From positions 832,195 to 896,194 of the forward strand of contig NZ_UYJA01000002.1 in NCBI RefSeq assembly GCF_900618535.1: a DNA stretch of 64,000 nucleotides, read 5' to 3'. The notes beneath the pieces were generated by a model. It had not been told where the DNA came from and made no database searches. It saw only the letters and a program-made list of their open reading frames with translations. The position numbers were made by a program, and so were the translations under genes. Source of the DNA: Pseudomonas bubulae. GTDB taxonomy: Bacteria > Pseudomonadota > Gammaproteobacteria > Pseudomonadales > Pseudomonadaceae. Numbering within the stretch: position 1 is the first letter of the stretch; each line of letters begins with the position of its first letter. Positions 34,742 through 45,376 of this stretch are shown here, piece after piece.

Positions 34742-35751
34742 TGGCCATGTCCGATCGTTTACTGCGTGCCTGGTATGCCGGGCATCCGCTGCTGATCCTG
34801 TTGCGACCACTCGAATGCCTCTACCGACGGGTGGTTGAGCGCAAGCGGGCACGTTTTGTCGCCGGTGAGGGCGAGATCTATCGCCCGCCGGTGCCGTTGA
34901 TCGTGGTGGGGAACATCACGGTCGGCGGCACCGGCAAAACGCCATTAATCCTGTGGCTGATAGAGCACTGTCAGCGCAAGGGGCTGCGCGTTGGCGTGGT
35001 CAGTCGCGGCTATGGCGCGACCCCGCCGCAACTGCCGTGGCGTGTACGCGCCGAGCAAAGTGCTGTGCAGGCGGGGGATGAACCTTTGCTGATCGTGCAG
35101 CGCACCGGTGTGCCCCTGATGATCGATCCCGACCGCAGTCGGGCGATCAAGGCGCTACTGGCCAGCGAGCCGCTGGACCTGATCCTGTCGGATGACGGGT
35201 TGCAGCACTACCGTATGGCGCGGGATCTGGAGCTGGTGTTGATCGACAATGCCAGAGGCCTGGGTAATGGCCGTTGCCTGCCTACCGGGCCGCTGCGCGA
35301 ACCGGTCGAGCGCCTGCAGAGCGTTGACGCGGTGCTCTATAACGGCGCTGCCAGCGACCCGCAGGGCGGTTTTGCCTTTGCGTTGCAACCCACCGCACTG
35401 GTGAATCTGGTGAGTGGGGAGCGCAAGGCGCTGGACTTTTTTCCTGCGCAGCAGGCTCTGCATGCGGTCGCCGGTATCGGCAACCCGCAGCGTTTCTTCA
35501 CCACCCTTGAAACGCTACACTGGCGGCCAATTGCTCATGCGTTTGCTGATCACGCGCCTTATAGCGCCGAAATATTGAATTTCTCGCCATCATTACCCGT
35601 GGTCATGACCGAAAAGGACGCGGTGAAGTGCCGTGACTTCGCGTCATCCGACTGGTGGTATCTGGCTGTTGATGCAGTGCCTTCCGAGGCCTTTGTGTTG
35701 TGGTTTGACCAACAATTGCTGCGTCTTTTACCTGATCGTCTTTTACCCTAA
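34741..35751 (+). CDS. lpxK: Tetraacyldisaccharide 4'-kinase
   Basis: 336 residues with the unusual Walker [13 protein letters not shown] near residue 60, the VSRGYGA loop and [19 protein letters not shown]. LpxK phosphorylates the 4' position of the lipid A disaccharide at the inner membrane, a late step of the Raetz pathway. An N-terminal hydrophobic helix ([14 protein letters not shown]) anchors it. The coupling with ExbBD upstream and kdsB downstream is the usual Pseudomonas order. Confidence 0.95.
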   Translation: MAMSDRLLRAWYAGHPLLILLRPLECLYRRVVERKRARFVAGEGEIYRPPVPLIVVGNITVGGTGKTPLILWLIEHCQRKGLRVGVVSRGYGATPPQLPWRVRAEQSAVQAGDEPLLIVQRTGVPLMIDPDRSRAIKALLASEPLDLILSDDGLQHYRMARDLELVLIDNARGLGNGRCLPTGPLREPVERLQSVDAVLYNGAASDPQGGFAFALQPTALVNLVSGERKALDFFPAQQALHAVAGIGNPQRFFTTLETLHWRPIAHAFADHAPYSAEILNFSPSLPVVMTEKDAVKCRDFASSDWWYLAVDAVPSEAFVLWFDQQLLRLLPDRLLP

Positions 35752-35772
35752 CTCATCTCAAGGGGAACATTT

Positions 35773-35958
35773 ATGGACACCAAGCTGCTCGATATCCTCG
35801 CCTGCCCTGTTTGCAAAGGCCCGCTCAAGCTCAGCGCCGACAAGACCGAGCTGATCAGCAAGGGCGCAGGCCTGGCTTACCCGATCCGTGATGGCATTCC
35901 GGTAATGCTCGAAACCGAAGCCCGCACCCTCACTGCCGAAGAGCGTCTGGATAAATGA
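35773..35958 (+). CDS. Trm112 family zinc-ribbon protein
   Basis: 61 residues: [20 protein letters not shown] at the start has one CxxC pair; the second half ends in [17 protein letters not shown]. This is the YcaR/Trm112 family, small partners that stabilise methyltransferases in eukaryotes and archaea; their role in Proteobacteria is open. AAGGGG precedes the ATG. Its stop overlaps the kdsB start (ATGA). Confidence 0.92.
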   Translation: MDTKLLDILACPVCKGPLKLSADKTELISKGAGLAYPIRDGIPVMLETEARTLTAEERLDK

Positions 35959-36719
35959 TCCCGGTTTTTACCGTCGTTATCCCGTCGCGCTATGCCTCGA
36001 CCCGTTTACCGGGCAAGCCGCTGCAAATGATCGCCGGCAAGCCGATGGTCCAGCATGTCTGGGAGCAGGCCTGTAAAAGCAGCGCGCAACGTGTGGTCGT
36101 TGCCACTGACGATATGCGTATTGTCGAGGCCTGCAAGGCGTTCGGCGCCGAGGTGCTGCTGACCCGTGCCGACCATGAATCCGGCACTGATCGCCTGGCC
36201 GAAGTGGCTACGCAACTGGGTCTGGCCAGCGATGCCATTGTGGTTAACGTGCAGGGCGATGAGCCGATGATCCCGCCACAGGTGATCGATCAGGTTGCGC
36301 TCAACCTGGCGGCCCATGGCGAGGCGAGCATGGCGACCCTGGCCGAGCCTATTGATGATGTCGAGACGCTGTTCAATCCCAATGTGGTCAAGGTGGTCAG
36401 TGATATCAACGGGCTGGCGCTGACCTTCAGCCGGGCCACGTTGCCCTGGGCGCGGGATGACTTTGCACTGCACCCGGACGCACTGCCAGCAGGCGTGCCT
36501 TACCGTCGACATATCGGCATCTACGCCTATCGAGCGGGCTTCCTGCATGACTTCGTCAGCTGGGGGCCTTGCTGGCTCGAAAACACCGAGCGCCTCGAGC
36601 AACTGCGGGCGCTGTGGCATGGTGTGCGTATTCACGTGGCCGATGTGCTTGAAGCTCCGCCTGCCGGGGTAGATACCGTGGAAGATCTTGAGCGCGTTCG
36701 GCGTTTGCTGGAGTCATGA
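35955..36719 (+). CDS. kdsB: 3-deoxy-manno-octulosonate cytidylyltransferase
   Basis: 254 residues: [17 protein letters not shown] at the N terminus binds CTP, followed by [28 protein letters not shown] and [12 protein letters not shown]. It activates Kdo as CMP-Kdo for the LPS inner core. Start and stop both overlap neighbours by 4 bases (ATGA), giving translational coupling from the Trm112 gene to murB. The ptpA gene that follows kdsB in P. aeruginosa and P. putida is absent. Confidence 0.96.
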   Translation: MIPVFTVVIPSRYASTRLPGKPLQMIAGKPMVQHVWEQACKSSAQRVVVATDDMRIVEACKAFGAEVLLTRADHESGTDRLAEVATQLGLASDAIVVNVQGDEPMIPPQVIDQVALNLAAHGEASMATLAEPIDDVETLFNPNVVKVVSDINGLALTFSRATLPWARDDFALHPDALPAGVPYRRHIGIYAYRAGFLHDFVSWGPCWLENTERLEQLRALWHGVRIHVADVLEAPPAGVDTVEDLERVRRLLES

Positions 36720-37735
36720 GTTTGGACATGCAGGTCAATGCGTCGCTCAAGCCCTTCAATAGCTTTGGTGTTGATGTGAAGGCCAACCTGTTTGCCCAGG
36801 CGCACAACGATGATGATGTGCGCCAGGCCTTGCTGTGTGCGGCTGAGCACAAGTTGCCGTTGCTGGTGATTGGCGGCGGCAGCAACCTGCTGTTGACCGG
36901 CGATGTGCCAGCGCTGGTTTTGCGCATGGCCAGTCGCGGTATCCGCTTGCTGGAAGATGATGGCGAGCGGGTAGTGGTGGAGGCTGAAGCGGGGGAGGTC
37001 TGGCATGCCTTCGTGCTGTGGACCCTTGAGCAGGGCTTGTCGGGCCTGGAAAACCTCAGCCTGATCCCTGGCACCGTGGGTGCCGCGCCGATGCAGAATA
37101 TCGGCGCCTATGGGGTCGAGATCAAGGATGTATTCGCAGGCCTTACAGCGCTCGACCGACAAACCGGCGAGTTGCGTGAGTTCAGTCTGGCCGAATGCAA
37201 CTTTGCCTATCGTGACAGTCTGTTCAAGCAGCAGGCCGGGCGCTGGTTGATTTTGCGTGTGCGCTTTGCCCTGAGCAGGGCCATGCATCTGCATCTGGAG
37301 TACGGCCCTGTGCGTCAGCGCCTGGCCGAGCAGGGCATTGAGCAGCCGACGGCCTGTGATGTAAGTCGGGCTATCTGCAGTATCCGCAGCGAAAAACTGC
37401 CTGACCCTGCGGTGTTGGGCAATGCCGGCAGCTTCTTCAAGAATCCGCTGGTATCGGCAAGCCTGGCGGCGGAATTGAAATTGGCCCACCCCGGCCTGAT
37501 TGGTTACCCACAAGCCGATGGCCAGGTAAAGCTGGCGGCGGGCTGGTTGATCGAAACTGCAGGCTGGAAGGGCTTTCGTGAGGCGGATGCCGGAGTGCAT
37601 CGCCTGCAGTCGTTGGTGCTGGTCAACTATGGGTCGGCTACCGGTTTGCAGTTGCTGGCCCTTGCGCAGCGTATTCAGGCAGATATCGAGCAGCGCTTTG
37701 CGGTGCAGCTGGAGATGGAGCCCAACCTGTATTAG
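36716..37735 (+). CDS. murB: UDP-N-acetylenolpyruvoylglucosamine reductase
   Basis: 339 residues: [18 protein letters not shown] at the start, the FAD-binding [38 protein letters not shown] with the active-site Ser region and [10 protein letters not shown] near the end. It reduces the enolpyruvyl group to make UDP-MurNAc in peptidoglycan synthesis. It belongs to the E. coli-like type I group by length. It starts inside the kdsB stop. Confidence 0.96.
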   Translation: MSLDMQVNASLKPFNSFGVDVKANLFAQAHNDDDVRQALLCAAEHKLPLLVIGGGSNLLLTGDVPALVLRMASRGIRLLEDDGERVVVEAEAGEVWHAFVLWTLEQGLSGLENLSLIPGTVGAAPMQNIGAYGVEIKDVFAGLTALDRQTGELREFSLAECNFAYRDSLFKQQAGRWLILRVRFALSRAMHLHLEYGPVRQRLAEQGIEQPTACDVSRAICSIRSEKLPDPAVLGNAGSFFKNPLVSASLAAELKLAHPGLIGYPQADGQVKLAAGWLIETAGWKGFREADAGVHRLQSLVLVNYGSATGLQLLALAQRIQADIEQRFAVQLEMEPNLY

Positions 37736-37750
37736 CGGTCTGGACTATCA

Positions 37751-38362
37751 ATGAAGCACATACCGGCAGGGGCGCTGGCGTTGGCACTGGTGACGTTGAC
37801 CGGTTGTGTCACTGCTCCGCCCAAAGATCAAAACAACCTGTGCAGTATCTATAGGCAATATCCGGCCTGGTACAAAGACTCGGTAGCGATGCAGGAGCGC
37901 TGGGGCACGCCTGTGCATGTTGCGATGGCAATCATGAAGCAGGAAAGCAGCTTCGTTGCCGATGCGCTTCCGCCTCGTGCTTACCTTTTGTGGGTCATCC
38001 CGTGGGGCAGGGTCAGCCCGTCCTACGGCTATGCACAGGCTCAGCCTCCGGCATGGCGTGACTTTGAAAACAGCATGGGCAGTTCCGGGTCGCGCGACAA
38101 TTTCGCTGACGCCATCATGTTTATCGGTTGGTACACCGCGGGTACCCAGCGGCAATTGGGGATCTCCAAGTGGGATACCTATAACCAGTACCTGGCGTAT
38201 CACGAGGGCAGGGGGGGTTACAGTCGCAATACCTATCGCGCCAAACCCTGGTTGATGCAGGTGGCGCGTAAAGTCGAGCAGCAGTCCAAAACCTATGGTG
38301 CACAGCTTGGCCAATGTCGCGGTGAGCTGGATAAAGGTCGTCGCTCGTTCTGGCCTTTTTGA
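37751..38362 (+). CDS. SLT-domain lipoprotein (probable lytic transglycosylase)
   Basis: 203 residues. The signal has a lipobox LTGC (Cys19). The domain contains AIMKQESSF, in which the Glu is the likely catalytic residue of SLT lytic transglycosylases, and repeating aromatic helices (YTAGTQRQLGISKWDTYNQY). It probably cleaves or binds peptidoglycan at the outer-membrane inner face. It follows murB by 15 bases and is convergent with rne. The middle (residues 70-95) departs from the standard SLT pattern, so activity is uncertain. Confidence 0.82.
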   Translation: MKHIPAGALALALVTLTGCVTAPPKDQNNLCSIYRQYPAWYKDSVAMQERWGTPVHVAMAIMKQESSFVADALPPRAYLLWVIPWGRVSPSYGYAQAQPPAWRDFENSMGSSGSRDNFADAIMFIGWYTAGTQRQLGISKWDTYNQYLAYHEGRGGYSRNTYRAKPWLMQVARKVEQQSKTYGAQLGQCRGELDKGRRSFWPF

Positions 38363-38378
38363 TTTACCTCACAGGCAT

Positions 38379-38416
38379 AAAAAAAGCCCCGCCAGTTCAG
38401 AACTGGCGGGGCTTTT
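38379..38416. terminator. Bidirectional terminator between the SLT lipoprotein gene and rne
   Basis: AAAAAAGCCCCGCCAGTT pairs with AACTGGCGGGGCTTTTT over a 3-base loop: an 18-bp near-perfect stem with runs on both sides. Confidence 0.93.
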
Positions 38417-38431
38417 TAATGGCCTTTGGAA

Positions 38432-41400
38432 TTAGGCGAGGGGTTTATCCTCGTGTGCCTTTTCCTGGGCTACGCCTTCATGCGCAGTTGCCTGAGCGGC
38501 CGCTGCAGCAGCTGCCTCTTCACGCTTGCGACGACGTACTTCACGCGGGTCGTTAGGTGCGCGACCGTTGCTTGGGGCGCTGACAACCGGAGCTGCTGCA
38601 ACCACTACCTCAACCACTTCAGTTGTCACAACAGTCTCAACGGGGGCCGGCTCTACGGCTACTATCGTTTCGACCGCGGCTTCAACGGTTACCACTTCAG
38701 GTGCGGCAACAGGCTCTGCTACGGCTTCAGTAACGGCAGGCTCTGCTACTGGCGCGCGCACAACGCGGGCTTCGCGGGCATGCGGTGCTTTTTCGATAAC
38801 CGGAGTTTCGACCGCTGGTGCTTCCACCACGGCTTCAACCACTGGCTCTGGAGTCGCTGCAACCGGCTGGGCAACGGCCTGGACTTCAGGCTGTGCTTCT
38901 TGAGCTGGTGCAACTTCAACTTCAGGCGCCTTGACGGCTTCGATCGGCGTCACTGCTTCTACTGTTGGCGCTTCTACTACCGGTGCTTCTACTACTGGAG
39001 TTTCAACAACAGGCGTTTCAGTGGTCGGTGCCTGGGCAGCGACTGCTTCTACTTTGGTTGCTGCTTCGCCAGCGGTTTCAACAGCTGGGGCCTGGGCCGC
39101 AGGTGTTTCGACAGCCACAATTTCCTTGTCAGCTTCAACGACGGCCACGGTTTCAGTCGGGGCCGATTCCTGGGCCACTTCTGTTGCGCGTTCTGCCTGC
39201 TGGTGCGCCTGGGCTTCAGCAGGAGCGCTGACGACCTGGCTGGCAACGGTTTCAGTCACGGCCACGACGGCTGCTTCAGAGGTGGTTGCAGGAGCGTTCT
39301 GGCTGTTGCCTTCTTCGCTGTTCTCTTCCGAGCCTTCAATCACGTTGCCGTTGGCGTCACGCTGACGCTCGCGGCGGTTGCTGCGACGACGCTGGCCACG
39401 GGAGCGACGACGTGGACGATCGCCTTCGGCGTTGTCCTGGGTCTCGTCCTGGGACTGCTCTTCACCGTTCAGCACTTCTTCGTCTTCAGCGGCAGCTACA
39501 ACCTGCTCTTCGCGTGGCGCACGTTCTTCGCGAGGTGCGCGCGGCTGGCGCTCTTCACGCGGCTGACGGGCTGGGCGCTCTTCAGCTACAGCAGTGGTAG
39601 CGGCCACAGCGGCTACGGCTGGTGCTGCATCCAGAGGCTCGCGCAGTTCACGTACGCGCTCTTCGCGTTCGCCACGCGGCTTGCGGTCTTCACGTGGTGC
39701 ACGCGGCGCACGTTCTTCGCGCGGTGGACGCGGTGCGCGCTCTTCGCGAGGGGCTTGAGCCACAACCGGAGTTTCTTCGCGAGCGCTGCGCTCTTCGCGT
39801 GGTTCGCGAGCGGCACGCTCTTCACGTGGAGCACGCTCTTCGCGCGGTTTACGTTCTTCGTCACGACGACCGTTGCGGTTACGGCTCTGCTGGCGACCGT
39901 TGCGACGTTCTTCGTTGCGTGCAGGGCGCTCAGGGGTTGCCGGCTTCTCGACTACGGTCGGTGCTGCAGGCTCTTCCTTGGAGGCAAACAGGCTTACCAG
40001 CGACTTGACCAGGCCCTTGAACAGGCTTGGCTCAGCGATGGTGGCCGCCGGTGCAGGAGCAGGTGCGGCAGCAGCAGCGGCTTCGGTCGGAACCGGTGCC
40101 GAGGTGCGTGGCGGTGCTGTTTTAACGGCGGCTTCCTGGCGAACCAGGGTGCGGGTGGCAGCAGCCGGTTGAACTTCTTCCACTTCAGCGGCAGCGGCAG
40201 CGATTTCATAGCTGGACTGGTTGGTGTGGGCTTCCGGGCTGTCATCACGCAGGCGCTGAACTTCGAAGTGCGGCGTTTCGAGGTGGTCGTTCGGCAGAAT
40301 GACGATGCGGGCACGGGTACGCAGTTCGATCTTGGTGATCGAGTTGCGTTTTTCGTTGAGCAGGAACGCTGCAACCGGGATTGGCACCTGGGCGCGGACT
40401 TCGGCAGTGCGGTCCTTCAGGGCTTCTTCTTCGATCAGGCGCAGGATCGCCAGCGACAGCGATTCAACATCACGGATGATGCCGGTGCCGTTGCAGCGCG
40501 GGCAAACGATGCCGCTGCTTTCGCCCAGGGATGGGCGCAGACGCTGACGGGACATTTCCAGCAGGCCGAAGCGCGAGATACGACCCACTTGTACGCGGGC
40601 GCGGTCGGCTTCCAGGCATTCGCGGACTTTTTCTTCCACTGCGCGCTGGTTTTTGGCCGGGGTCATGTCGATGAAGTCGATGACGATCAGGCCGCCGATG
40701 TCGCGCAGGCGCAACTGACGGGCGATTTCTTCCGCCGCTTCAAGGTTGGTTTGCAGTGCGGTTTCTTCGATATCGCTGCCTTTGGTGGCGCGGGCCGAGT
40801 TGATGTCGATGGACACCAGGGCTTCGGTCGGGTCGATAACGATGGAACCGCCGGAAGGCAGTTCAACGACGCGCTGGAAAGCGGTCTCGATCTGGCTTTC
40901 GATCTGGAAACGATTGAACAGCGGAACGCTGTCTTCGTAGAGTTTGATTTTGCTGGCGTACTGCGGCATCACCTGGCGGATAAAGGTCAGGGCTTCGTCC
41001 TGGGCTTCAACGCTGTCGATCAGCACTTCGCCGATGTCCTGGCGCAGGTAGTCGCGGATGGCGCGGATGATCACGTTGCTTTCCTGGTAGATCAGGAAGG
41101 GTGCGGCGCGATCCAGCGAGGCTTCTTTGATGGCGGTCCACAGTTGCAGCAGGTAATCGAGGTCCCACTGCATTTCTTCACTGCTGCGGCCAAGGCCGGC
41201 AGTGCGAACGATCAGGCCCATGTCGGCAGGAGCGATCAGGCCGTTCAGCGCTTCACGCAGTTCGTTGCGCTCTTCACCTTCGATGCGGCGGGAGATACCG
41301 CCTGCACGCGGGTTGTTCGGCATCAGGACCAGGTAGCGGCCGGCGAGGCTGATAAACGTGGTCAGGGCTGCGCCCTTGTTGCCGCGTTCTTCTTTTTCGA

Positions 41401-41704
41401 CCTGCACGATAACTTCCTGGCCTTCGCTCAGGACGTCCTTGATGTTGACGCGGCCTTCAGGGGCTTTCTTGAAGTACTCGCGGGAGATTTCTTTGAGGGG
41501 CAGGAAGCCGTGGCGCTCGGAGCCGAAATCGACAAAGGCAGCCTCAAGGCTTGGTTCGATGCGAGTAATACGGCCTTTATAGATGTTGGCTTTCTTCTGC
41601 TCGCGAGCACCCGACTCGATGTCCAGGTCGTAGAGGCGTTGGCCATCTACCAGTGCAACGCGCAACTCTTCAGGTTGAGTTGCGTTAATCAGCATTCTTT
41701 TCAT
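38432..41704 (-). CDS. rne: Ribonuclease E
   Basis: 1090 residues. The catalytic half has an S1 domain (about 36-120), the 5'-sensor region, DNase I-like residues D300 and D343 (VSIDIN; VIDFID) and the zinc link C401-P-R-C404. From about residue 520 the protein is a low-complexity, Arg/Glu/Pro/Ala-rich scaffold (REERAPR-type repeats, then VEAP/VETP repeats) that binds RNA and degradosome partners. RNase E starts most mRNA decay and processes rRNA and tRNA at the inner membrane. It is transcribed away from rluC and preceded by a very long leader. Confidence 0.97.
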   Translation of the reverse strand: MKRMLINATQPEELRVALVDGQRLYDLDIESGAREQKKANIYKGRITRIEPSLEAAFVDFGSERHGFLPLKEISREYFKKAPEGRVNIKDVLSEGQEVIVQVEKEERGNKGAALTTFISLAGRYLVLMPNNPRAGGISRRIEGEERNELREALNGLIAPADMGLIVRTAGLGRSSEEMQWDLDYLLQLWTAIKEASLDRAAPFLIYQESNVIIRAIRDYLRQDIGEVLIDSVEAQDEALTFIRQVMPQYASKIKLYEDSVPLFNRFQIESQIETAFQRVVELPSGGSIVIDPTEALVSIDINSARATKGSDIEETALQTNLEAAEEIARQLRLRDIGGLIVIDFIDMTPAKNQRAVEEKVRECLEADRARVQVGRISRFGLLEMSRQRLRPSLGESSGIVCPRCNGTGIIRDVESLSLAILRLIEEEALKDRTAEVRAQVPIPVAAFLLNEKRNSITKIELRTRARIVILPNDHLETPHFEVQRLRDDSPEAHTNQSSYEIAAAAAEVEEVQPAAATRTLVRQEAAVKTAPPRTSAPVPTEAAAAAAPAPAPAATIAEPSLFKGLVKSLVSLFASKEEPAAPTVVEKPATPERPARNEERRNGRQQSRNRNGRRDEERKPREERAPREERAAREPREERSAREETPVVAQAPREERAPRPPREERAPRAPREDRKPRGEREERVRELREPLDAAPAVAAVAATTAVAEERPARQPREERQPRAPREERAPREEQVVAAAEDEEVLNGEEQSQDETQDNAEGDRPRRRSRGQRRRSNRRERQRDANGNVIEGSEENSEEGNSQNAPATTSEAAVVAVTETVASQVVSAPAEAQAHQQAERATEVAQESAPTETVAVVEADKEIVAVETPAAQAPAVETAGEAATKVEAVAAQAPTTETPVVETPVVEAPVVEAPTVEAVTPIEAVKAPEVEVAPAQEAQPEVQAVAQPVAATPEPVVEAVVEAPAVETPVIEKAPHAREARVVRAPVAEPAVTEAVAEPVAAPEVVTVEAAVETIVAVEPAPVETVVTTEVVEVVVAAAPVVSAPSNGRAPNDPREVRRRKREEAAAAAAAQATAHEGVAQEKAHEDKPLA

Positions 41705-42415
41705 GTTGTACCGTCGGTTTCCGGGCTACCGGAAACGGCGTTCGGCACACACGACTTCTCATGGTCGGTGTCAGGTGCGTCAGGAGTTGTTGGCCACTCC
41801 TGTGTACAGCGAGGTTCGACCCTTGGGGGCGAAGTCGCGACTTACGCTTCCTGCTTGCTGTGGTGCTAATGCACCTCTTAAGCAAAAGTCTGGTCAGGAG
41901 GAGGAATCAACCGGCGGCTGTGGACGAGATGAAGCGTCTTGATAAAGCCTATTGCTACACAGTCCGGCGGTTGTGCATCTCCACCCTACACGTATCCCTG
42001 ATAATTCGGGTGCTGCCGCGCGCAGAATCCGCAGCGGGTTGGCATTTACCGTGTTCTCCAAAGGGGAGTTCACGCATCATGGCTAATAAAGGCGTTGTTT
42101 CCGAAGCATTCGCTCGAAATTCCCGAGGCTGACTGCACTTTGTGAACTGGCCGTGAATATCGGCGTAAAAGGCGAGTTTGCACTCTGCTTTCCAGGCTCG
42201 CTTCAGGCCTCATGTCACCTGCGCTTGTTACAACTCCAGGTCTTGCGTATCCAGCAAAAGCCCCGTAGGACGGCCTCGCGTCCTGATCAAGAGCGTTGGT
42301 CAGGGCCGGTTGTTCACCGTTAATCCTCTGTCCAGGCCGCTTTTGGCGGCGTTCGCGACTATAGCAGCAATGATTAAGTGCTTCAATTCCATAAAAAATT
42401 GTTATCATTCACGGC
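41705..42415 (-). promoter_or_regulatory. Long rne leader and divergent rne/rluC promoter region
   Basis: 711 bases without a supported gene. Near rne two hairpins stand out: GTTTCCGG/CCGGAAAC (41717-41736, 8 bp, 4-base loop), ending 12 bases before the rne ATG, and CAGGAGT/ACTCCTG (41781-41802). No clear free Shine-Dalgarno precedes the ATG; GGAAAC is inside the first hairpin. RNase E in E. coli controls its own mRNA through 5' leader hairpins, and this layout suggests a similar control. I found no convincing -35/-10 for either gene; the rluC promoter must lie just before its ATG at the right end. Confidence 0.6.
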
Positions 42416-43378
42416 ATGACGACGACTACCCCCCCGACCCCCAGCGTCCAGCTGCTTGAGGTCTCGCCGGAATATGCCGGCCAACGCATCGACAACTTCC
42501 TTCTTGCTCGGCTCAAGGGTGTTCCCAAGACCTTGATTTACCGCATTTTGCGTAAAGGCGAAGTGCGTGTGAACAAGGGCCGGATCAAGCCCGAGTACAA
42601 GCTGCAGGCCGGCGATATCGTGCGCGTGCCGCCGGTTCGCGTGCCTGAGCGCGACGAGCCGGTGCCTGTGGCCCAGGGTTTGTTGCTGCGCCTTGAAGCG
42701 GCCATTGTCTATGAAGACAAGGCCCTGATTATATTGAACAAGCCAGCAGGCATCGCCGTGCACGGCGGCAGCGGCCTGACCTTTGGCGTGATTGAAGCCT
42801 TTCGTCAGATGCGCCCAGACGTCAAGGAGCTGGAGCTGGTGCATCGCCTGGACCGTGACACGTCCGGCCTGCTGATGATCGCCAAAAAGCGCAGCATGTT
42901 GCGTCATTTGCACGAGGCCCTGCGCGGCGACGGTATCGACAAGCGTTATATGGCTCTGGTGCGTGGCAACTGGGCGGCGTCCATCAAGCAGGTGCGTGCG
43001 CCGCTGATGAAGAGCAACTTGCGTTCGGGTGAGCGCATGGTTGAAGTCAACGAAGACGAAGGCAAAGAGTCGGTCACTGTGTTCAAGGTGCTGCGCCGCT
43101 TTGGTGATTTTGCAACCATGGTCGAGGCGCGACCGATTACCGGGCGTACTCACCAGATCCGTGTGCATACCCTGCATGCCGGGCATTGCATTGCCGGCGA
43201 CAGCAAGTACGGTGATGAGGGGTTCTCCAAGGAAATCCGCGACCTGGGCGGCAAGCGCCTGTTTCTGCATGCCTACATGCTGACCGTGCCGATGCCCGAT
43301 GGGACTGAAATGAAATTCCAGGCCCCGGTCGATGAAATGTGGGCCAAAACCGTGGAGCGTCTGAGTGCCCCTTACTGA
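42416..43378 (+). CDS. rluC: 23S rRNA pseudouridine synthase RluC
   Basis: 320 residues with an N-terminal S4 RNA-binding domain ([39 protein letters not shown]) and the RluA-type catalytic motif HRLDRDTSG with its Asp. RluC modifies U955, U2504 and U2580 of 23S rRNA. It is divergent from rne, a conserved arrangement in Gammaproteobacteria. The next gene begins inside its end. Confidence 0.95.
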   Translation: MTTTTPPTPSVQLLEVSPEYAGQRIDNFLLARLKGVPKTLIYRILRKGEVRVNKGRIKPEYKLQAGDIVRVPPVRVPERDEPVPVAQGLLLRLEAAIVYEDKALIILNKPAGIAVHGGSGLTFGVIEAFRQMRPDVKELELVHRLDRDTSGLLMIAKKRSMLRHLHEALRGDGIDKRYMALVRGNWAASIKQVRAPLMKSNLRSGERMVEVNEDEGKESVTVFKVLRRFGDFATMVEARPITGRTHQIRVHTLHAGHCIAGDSKYGDEGFSKEIRDLGGKRLFLHAYMLTVPMPDGTEMKFQAPVDEMWAKTVERLSAPY

Positions 43379-44030
43379 GTACAAGCTGCTCATTTTTGAC
43401 TGGGATGGCACGCTGGCTGATTCCATTGGTCGGATTGTCACGGCGATGCAGGGTGCGGCGCAACGTGCGGGGCGTCCGGTACGTGATGCGCAGGCGGTCA
43501 AGGGGATTATCGGTCTGGGGTTGCCTGAGGCGATCCTGACCCTTTACCCCGACATGCCCCCGGAGCAGGTGATTGCCTTCCGCCAGCACTATGCCGATAT
43601 TTATATCGCCATGGATGCCGAGCCTTCGCCGTTGTTTGCGGGAGTCCGGGAATCGCTGGAAGCATTCCGTGCCCAGGGCTATCGTCTGGCGGTGGCCACG
43701 GGCAAGGCCCGTCGTGGCCTTGATCGTGTGCTCAAGGCCCACGGCTGGGAGGATTTCTTCGATATCACCCGTGCTGCAGACGAGACCGCCAGCAAGCCTG
43801 ATCCGTTGATGCTCAATCAGATCCTGGCTCATTGCGATGTGTGTCCGCAGCAGGCGTTGATGGTGGGTGATGCGTCCTTTGATTTGCTGATGGCGCGCAA
43901 TGCGGGTATCGACTCGGTTGCGGTAGGCTATGGTGCTCAATCGATGGAGCGCTTGCTGACGTTCGAGCCCCGGTTGGCAATTGACAGTTTTCCCGAGTTG
44001 CGTGCCTGGCTTGATCGCCAGGCTAATTAA
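43365..44030 (+). CDS. HAD-superfamily phosphatase (subfamily IA)
   Basis: 221 residues with HAD motif I ([10 protein letters not shown]), motif II region (VATGK), Lys in motif III (SKPDPLML) and motif IV (MVGDASFD). The helical cap lies between residues 20 and 90, as in phosphoglycolate phosphatase-like enzymes. Start is GTG with GGAG 8 bases upstream, overlapping rluC by 14 bases. Same position as PA2973. Substrate not known. Confidence 0.9.
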   Translation: MPLTEYKLLIFDWDGTLADSIGRIVTAMQGAAQRAGRPVRDAQAVKGIIGLGLPEAILTLYPDMPPEQVIAFRQHYADIYIAMDAEPSPLFAGVRESLEAFRAQGYRLAVATGKARRGLDRVLKAHGWEDFFDITRAADETASKPDPLMLNQILAHCDVCPQQALMVGDASFDLLMARNAGIDSVAVGYGAQSMERLLTFEPRLAIDSFPELRAWLDRQAN

Positions 44031-44050
44031 GATCTTTGCTGGGGTAGTGC

Positions 44051-45040
44051 ATGGTCGATCAATGGAAGGCGCCCTCTGCGGCTGAAAACACTGTCGGTGG
44101 TGACAAAAGCTGGCAGTTGCTGGAAAAAACCCTGTTGGCGGGCATTCAGGAGCAGCGCCGCTCGCGGCGCTGGGGCATTTTCTTCAAGGTGTTGATGTTC
44201 TGCTACCTGATTGCGGTGTTGTTGCTGTTTACCCCGTTGGTGAGTATGGAGCGCAGCGCTGTCGGCGGTTCCAGCTACACCGCGCTGATCGATGTGCGTG
44301 GTCCGATTGCCGATAAGGAGCCGGCCAGTGCCGACAATCTGGTCACCAGCCTGCAGGCTGCGTTTGACGATCCGCGGGTCAAGGGGGTGGTGCTGCGCAT
44401 CAACAGCCCGGGCGGCAGTCCTGTGCAGTCGGGTTATGTCTACGATGAAATCCGTCGCCTGCGTGGGCTGCATCCCGATACCAAGGTGTATGCGGTGATT
44501 TCCGATCTGGGGGCATCCGGGGCTTATTACATTGCCAGTGCTGCTGATGAGATCTACGCCGACAAGGCCAGTCTCGTCGGGTCGATTGGCGTGACGGCGG
44601 CAGGCTTCGGTTTCGTCGGTGCGATGGACAAGCTGGGTATTCAGCGTCGTGCTTACACGTCGGGCGACCACAAGGCGTTCCTGGATCCGTTTGAGCCGGA
44701 AAAGCCGGATGAGACCAAGTTCTGGCAGGGTGTGTTGAATGTGACGCACCAGCAGTTCATTGACAGCGTCAAGCAGGGGCGTGGCGATCGCCTGAAAGAC
44801 AAGGAGCACCCGGAGCTGTTCTCGGGCCTGGTCTGGACGGGGCAGCAGGCGCTGCCGCTGGGGTTGATTGACGGGCTGGGCAATACCAGTTCGGTTGCCC
44901 GTGACGTGATCGGCGCCAAGGAACTGGTGGACTTCACGGTGCAGGAATCGGCTTTCGACCGCTTCTCGAAAAAGCTCGGTGCCAGCGTGGCTGAGCAATT
45001 GGCCATGTGGATGGGCTTTCAGGGGCCGACGCTGCGCTGA
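44051..45040 (+). CDS. sppA: Signal peptide peptidase SppA-type protease (S49)
   Basis: 329 residues: a cytoplasmic start, one membrane anchor (IFFKVLMFCYLIAVLLLF, about 44-62), then the S49 domain with VLRINSPGGSPV, the nucleophile in GASGAYY (about Ser157) and DKASLVGSIGV, in which Lys is the general base. It is the short, single-domain form of SppA that degrades cleaved signal peptides at the inner membrane. It ends the rluC operon at a strong terminator. Confidence 0.9.
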   Translation: MVDQWKAPSAAENTVGGDKSWQLLEKTLLAGIQEQRRSRRWGIFFKVLMFCYLIAVLLLFTPLVSMERSAVGGSSYTALIDVRGPIADKEPASADNLVTSLQAAFDDPRVKGVVLRINSPGGSPVQSGYVYDEIRRLRGLHPDTKVYAVISDLGASGAYYIASAADEIYADKASLVGSIGVTAAGFGFVGAMDKLGIQRRAYTSGDHKAFLDPFEPEKPDETKFWQGVLNVTHQQFIDSVKQGRGDRLKDKEHPELFSGLVWTGQQALPLGLIDGLGNTSSVARDVIGAKELVDFTVQESAFDRFSKKLGASVAEQLAMWMGFQGPTLR

Positions 45041-45059
45041 TTGTTGAGTGCTTCAAACA

Positions 45060-45088
45060 AGCCGGCCTGAAAGAGGGCCGGTTTTTTT
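45060..45088 (+). terminator. Terminator of the rluC-HAD-sppA operon
   Basis: GCCGGCC and GGGCCGG form a stem followed by seven T residues, 20 bases after the sppA stop. Confidence 0.93.
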
Positions 45089-45125
45089 ATGGCTGGCAAA
45101 AAGTTTAGAGGCTCTATGTCGCGTA

Positions 45126-45263
45126 GCAGCTGCCGAAGGAGCGAGGCTGCGTTCGGCGGCGAAGCCGTCGTGAAATCAGCTGGCGCGGTGCGTCGTCGAA
45201 TTGCGATCATCGGGTTTACGACGGCTTCGCCGCCGAACGCTGTCTTCGTTCCTCGGCAGCTGC
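45126..45263. repeat. Large imperfect inverted repeat, possible MITE-like element
   Basis: The left arm (45126-45171) starts GCAGCTGCCGAAGGAGCGAG and the right arm (45218-45263) is its imperfect inverse ending TCGGCAGCTGC. Inner parts GTTCGGCGGCGAAGCCGTCG and its complement match exactly. No transposase lies inside. A similar edge occurs at 25055-25072. Confidence 0.8.
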
Positions 45264-45277
45264 AGGAACACTGCAAC

Positions 45278-45330
45278 TGTGGGAGCGAGCCTGCTCGCGA
45301 AGGTCGTTCGCGAGCAGGCTCGCTCCCACA
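45278..45330. repeat. REP palindrome pair
   Basis: TGTGGGAGCGAGCCTGCTCG and its inverse, almost identical to the pair at 156-208. Together with the inverted repeat just before, it fills the gap between the convergent sppA and maf genes. Confidence 0.9.
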
Positions 45331-45376
45331 ATAGGGCTTGACCTGCAACAGAGTATCTACAGAGTGTCCGGCTTAT

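Noticed and set aside
38426..41869. 1147-codon open frame on the forward strand, opposite rne
   Set aside because: It is antisense to the well-identified RNase E gene. Its low-complexity composition mirrors the Arg/Glu/Ala/Pro repeats of rne, and it has no family resemblance.
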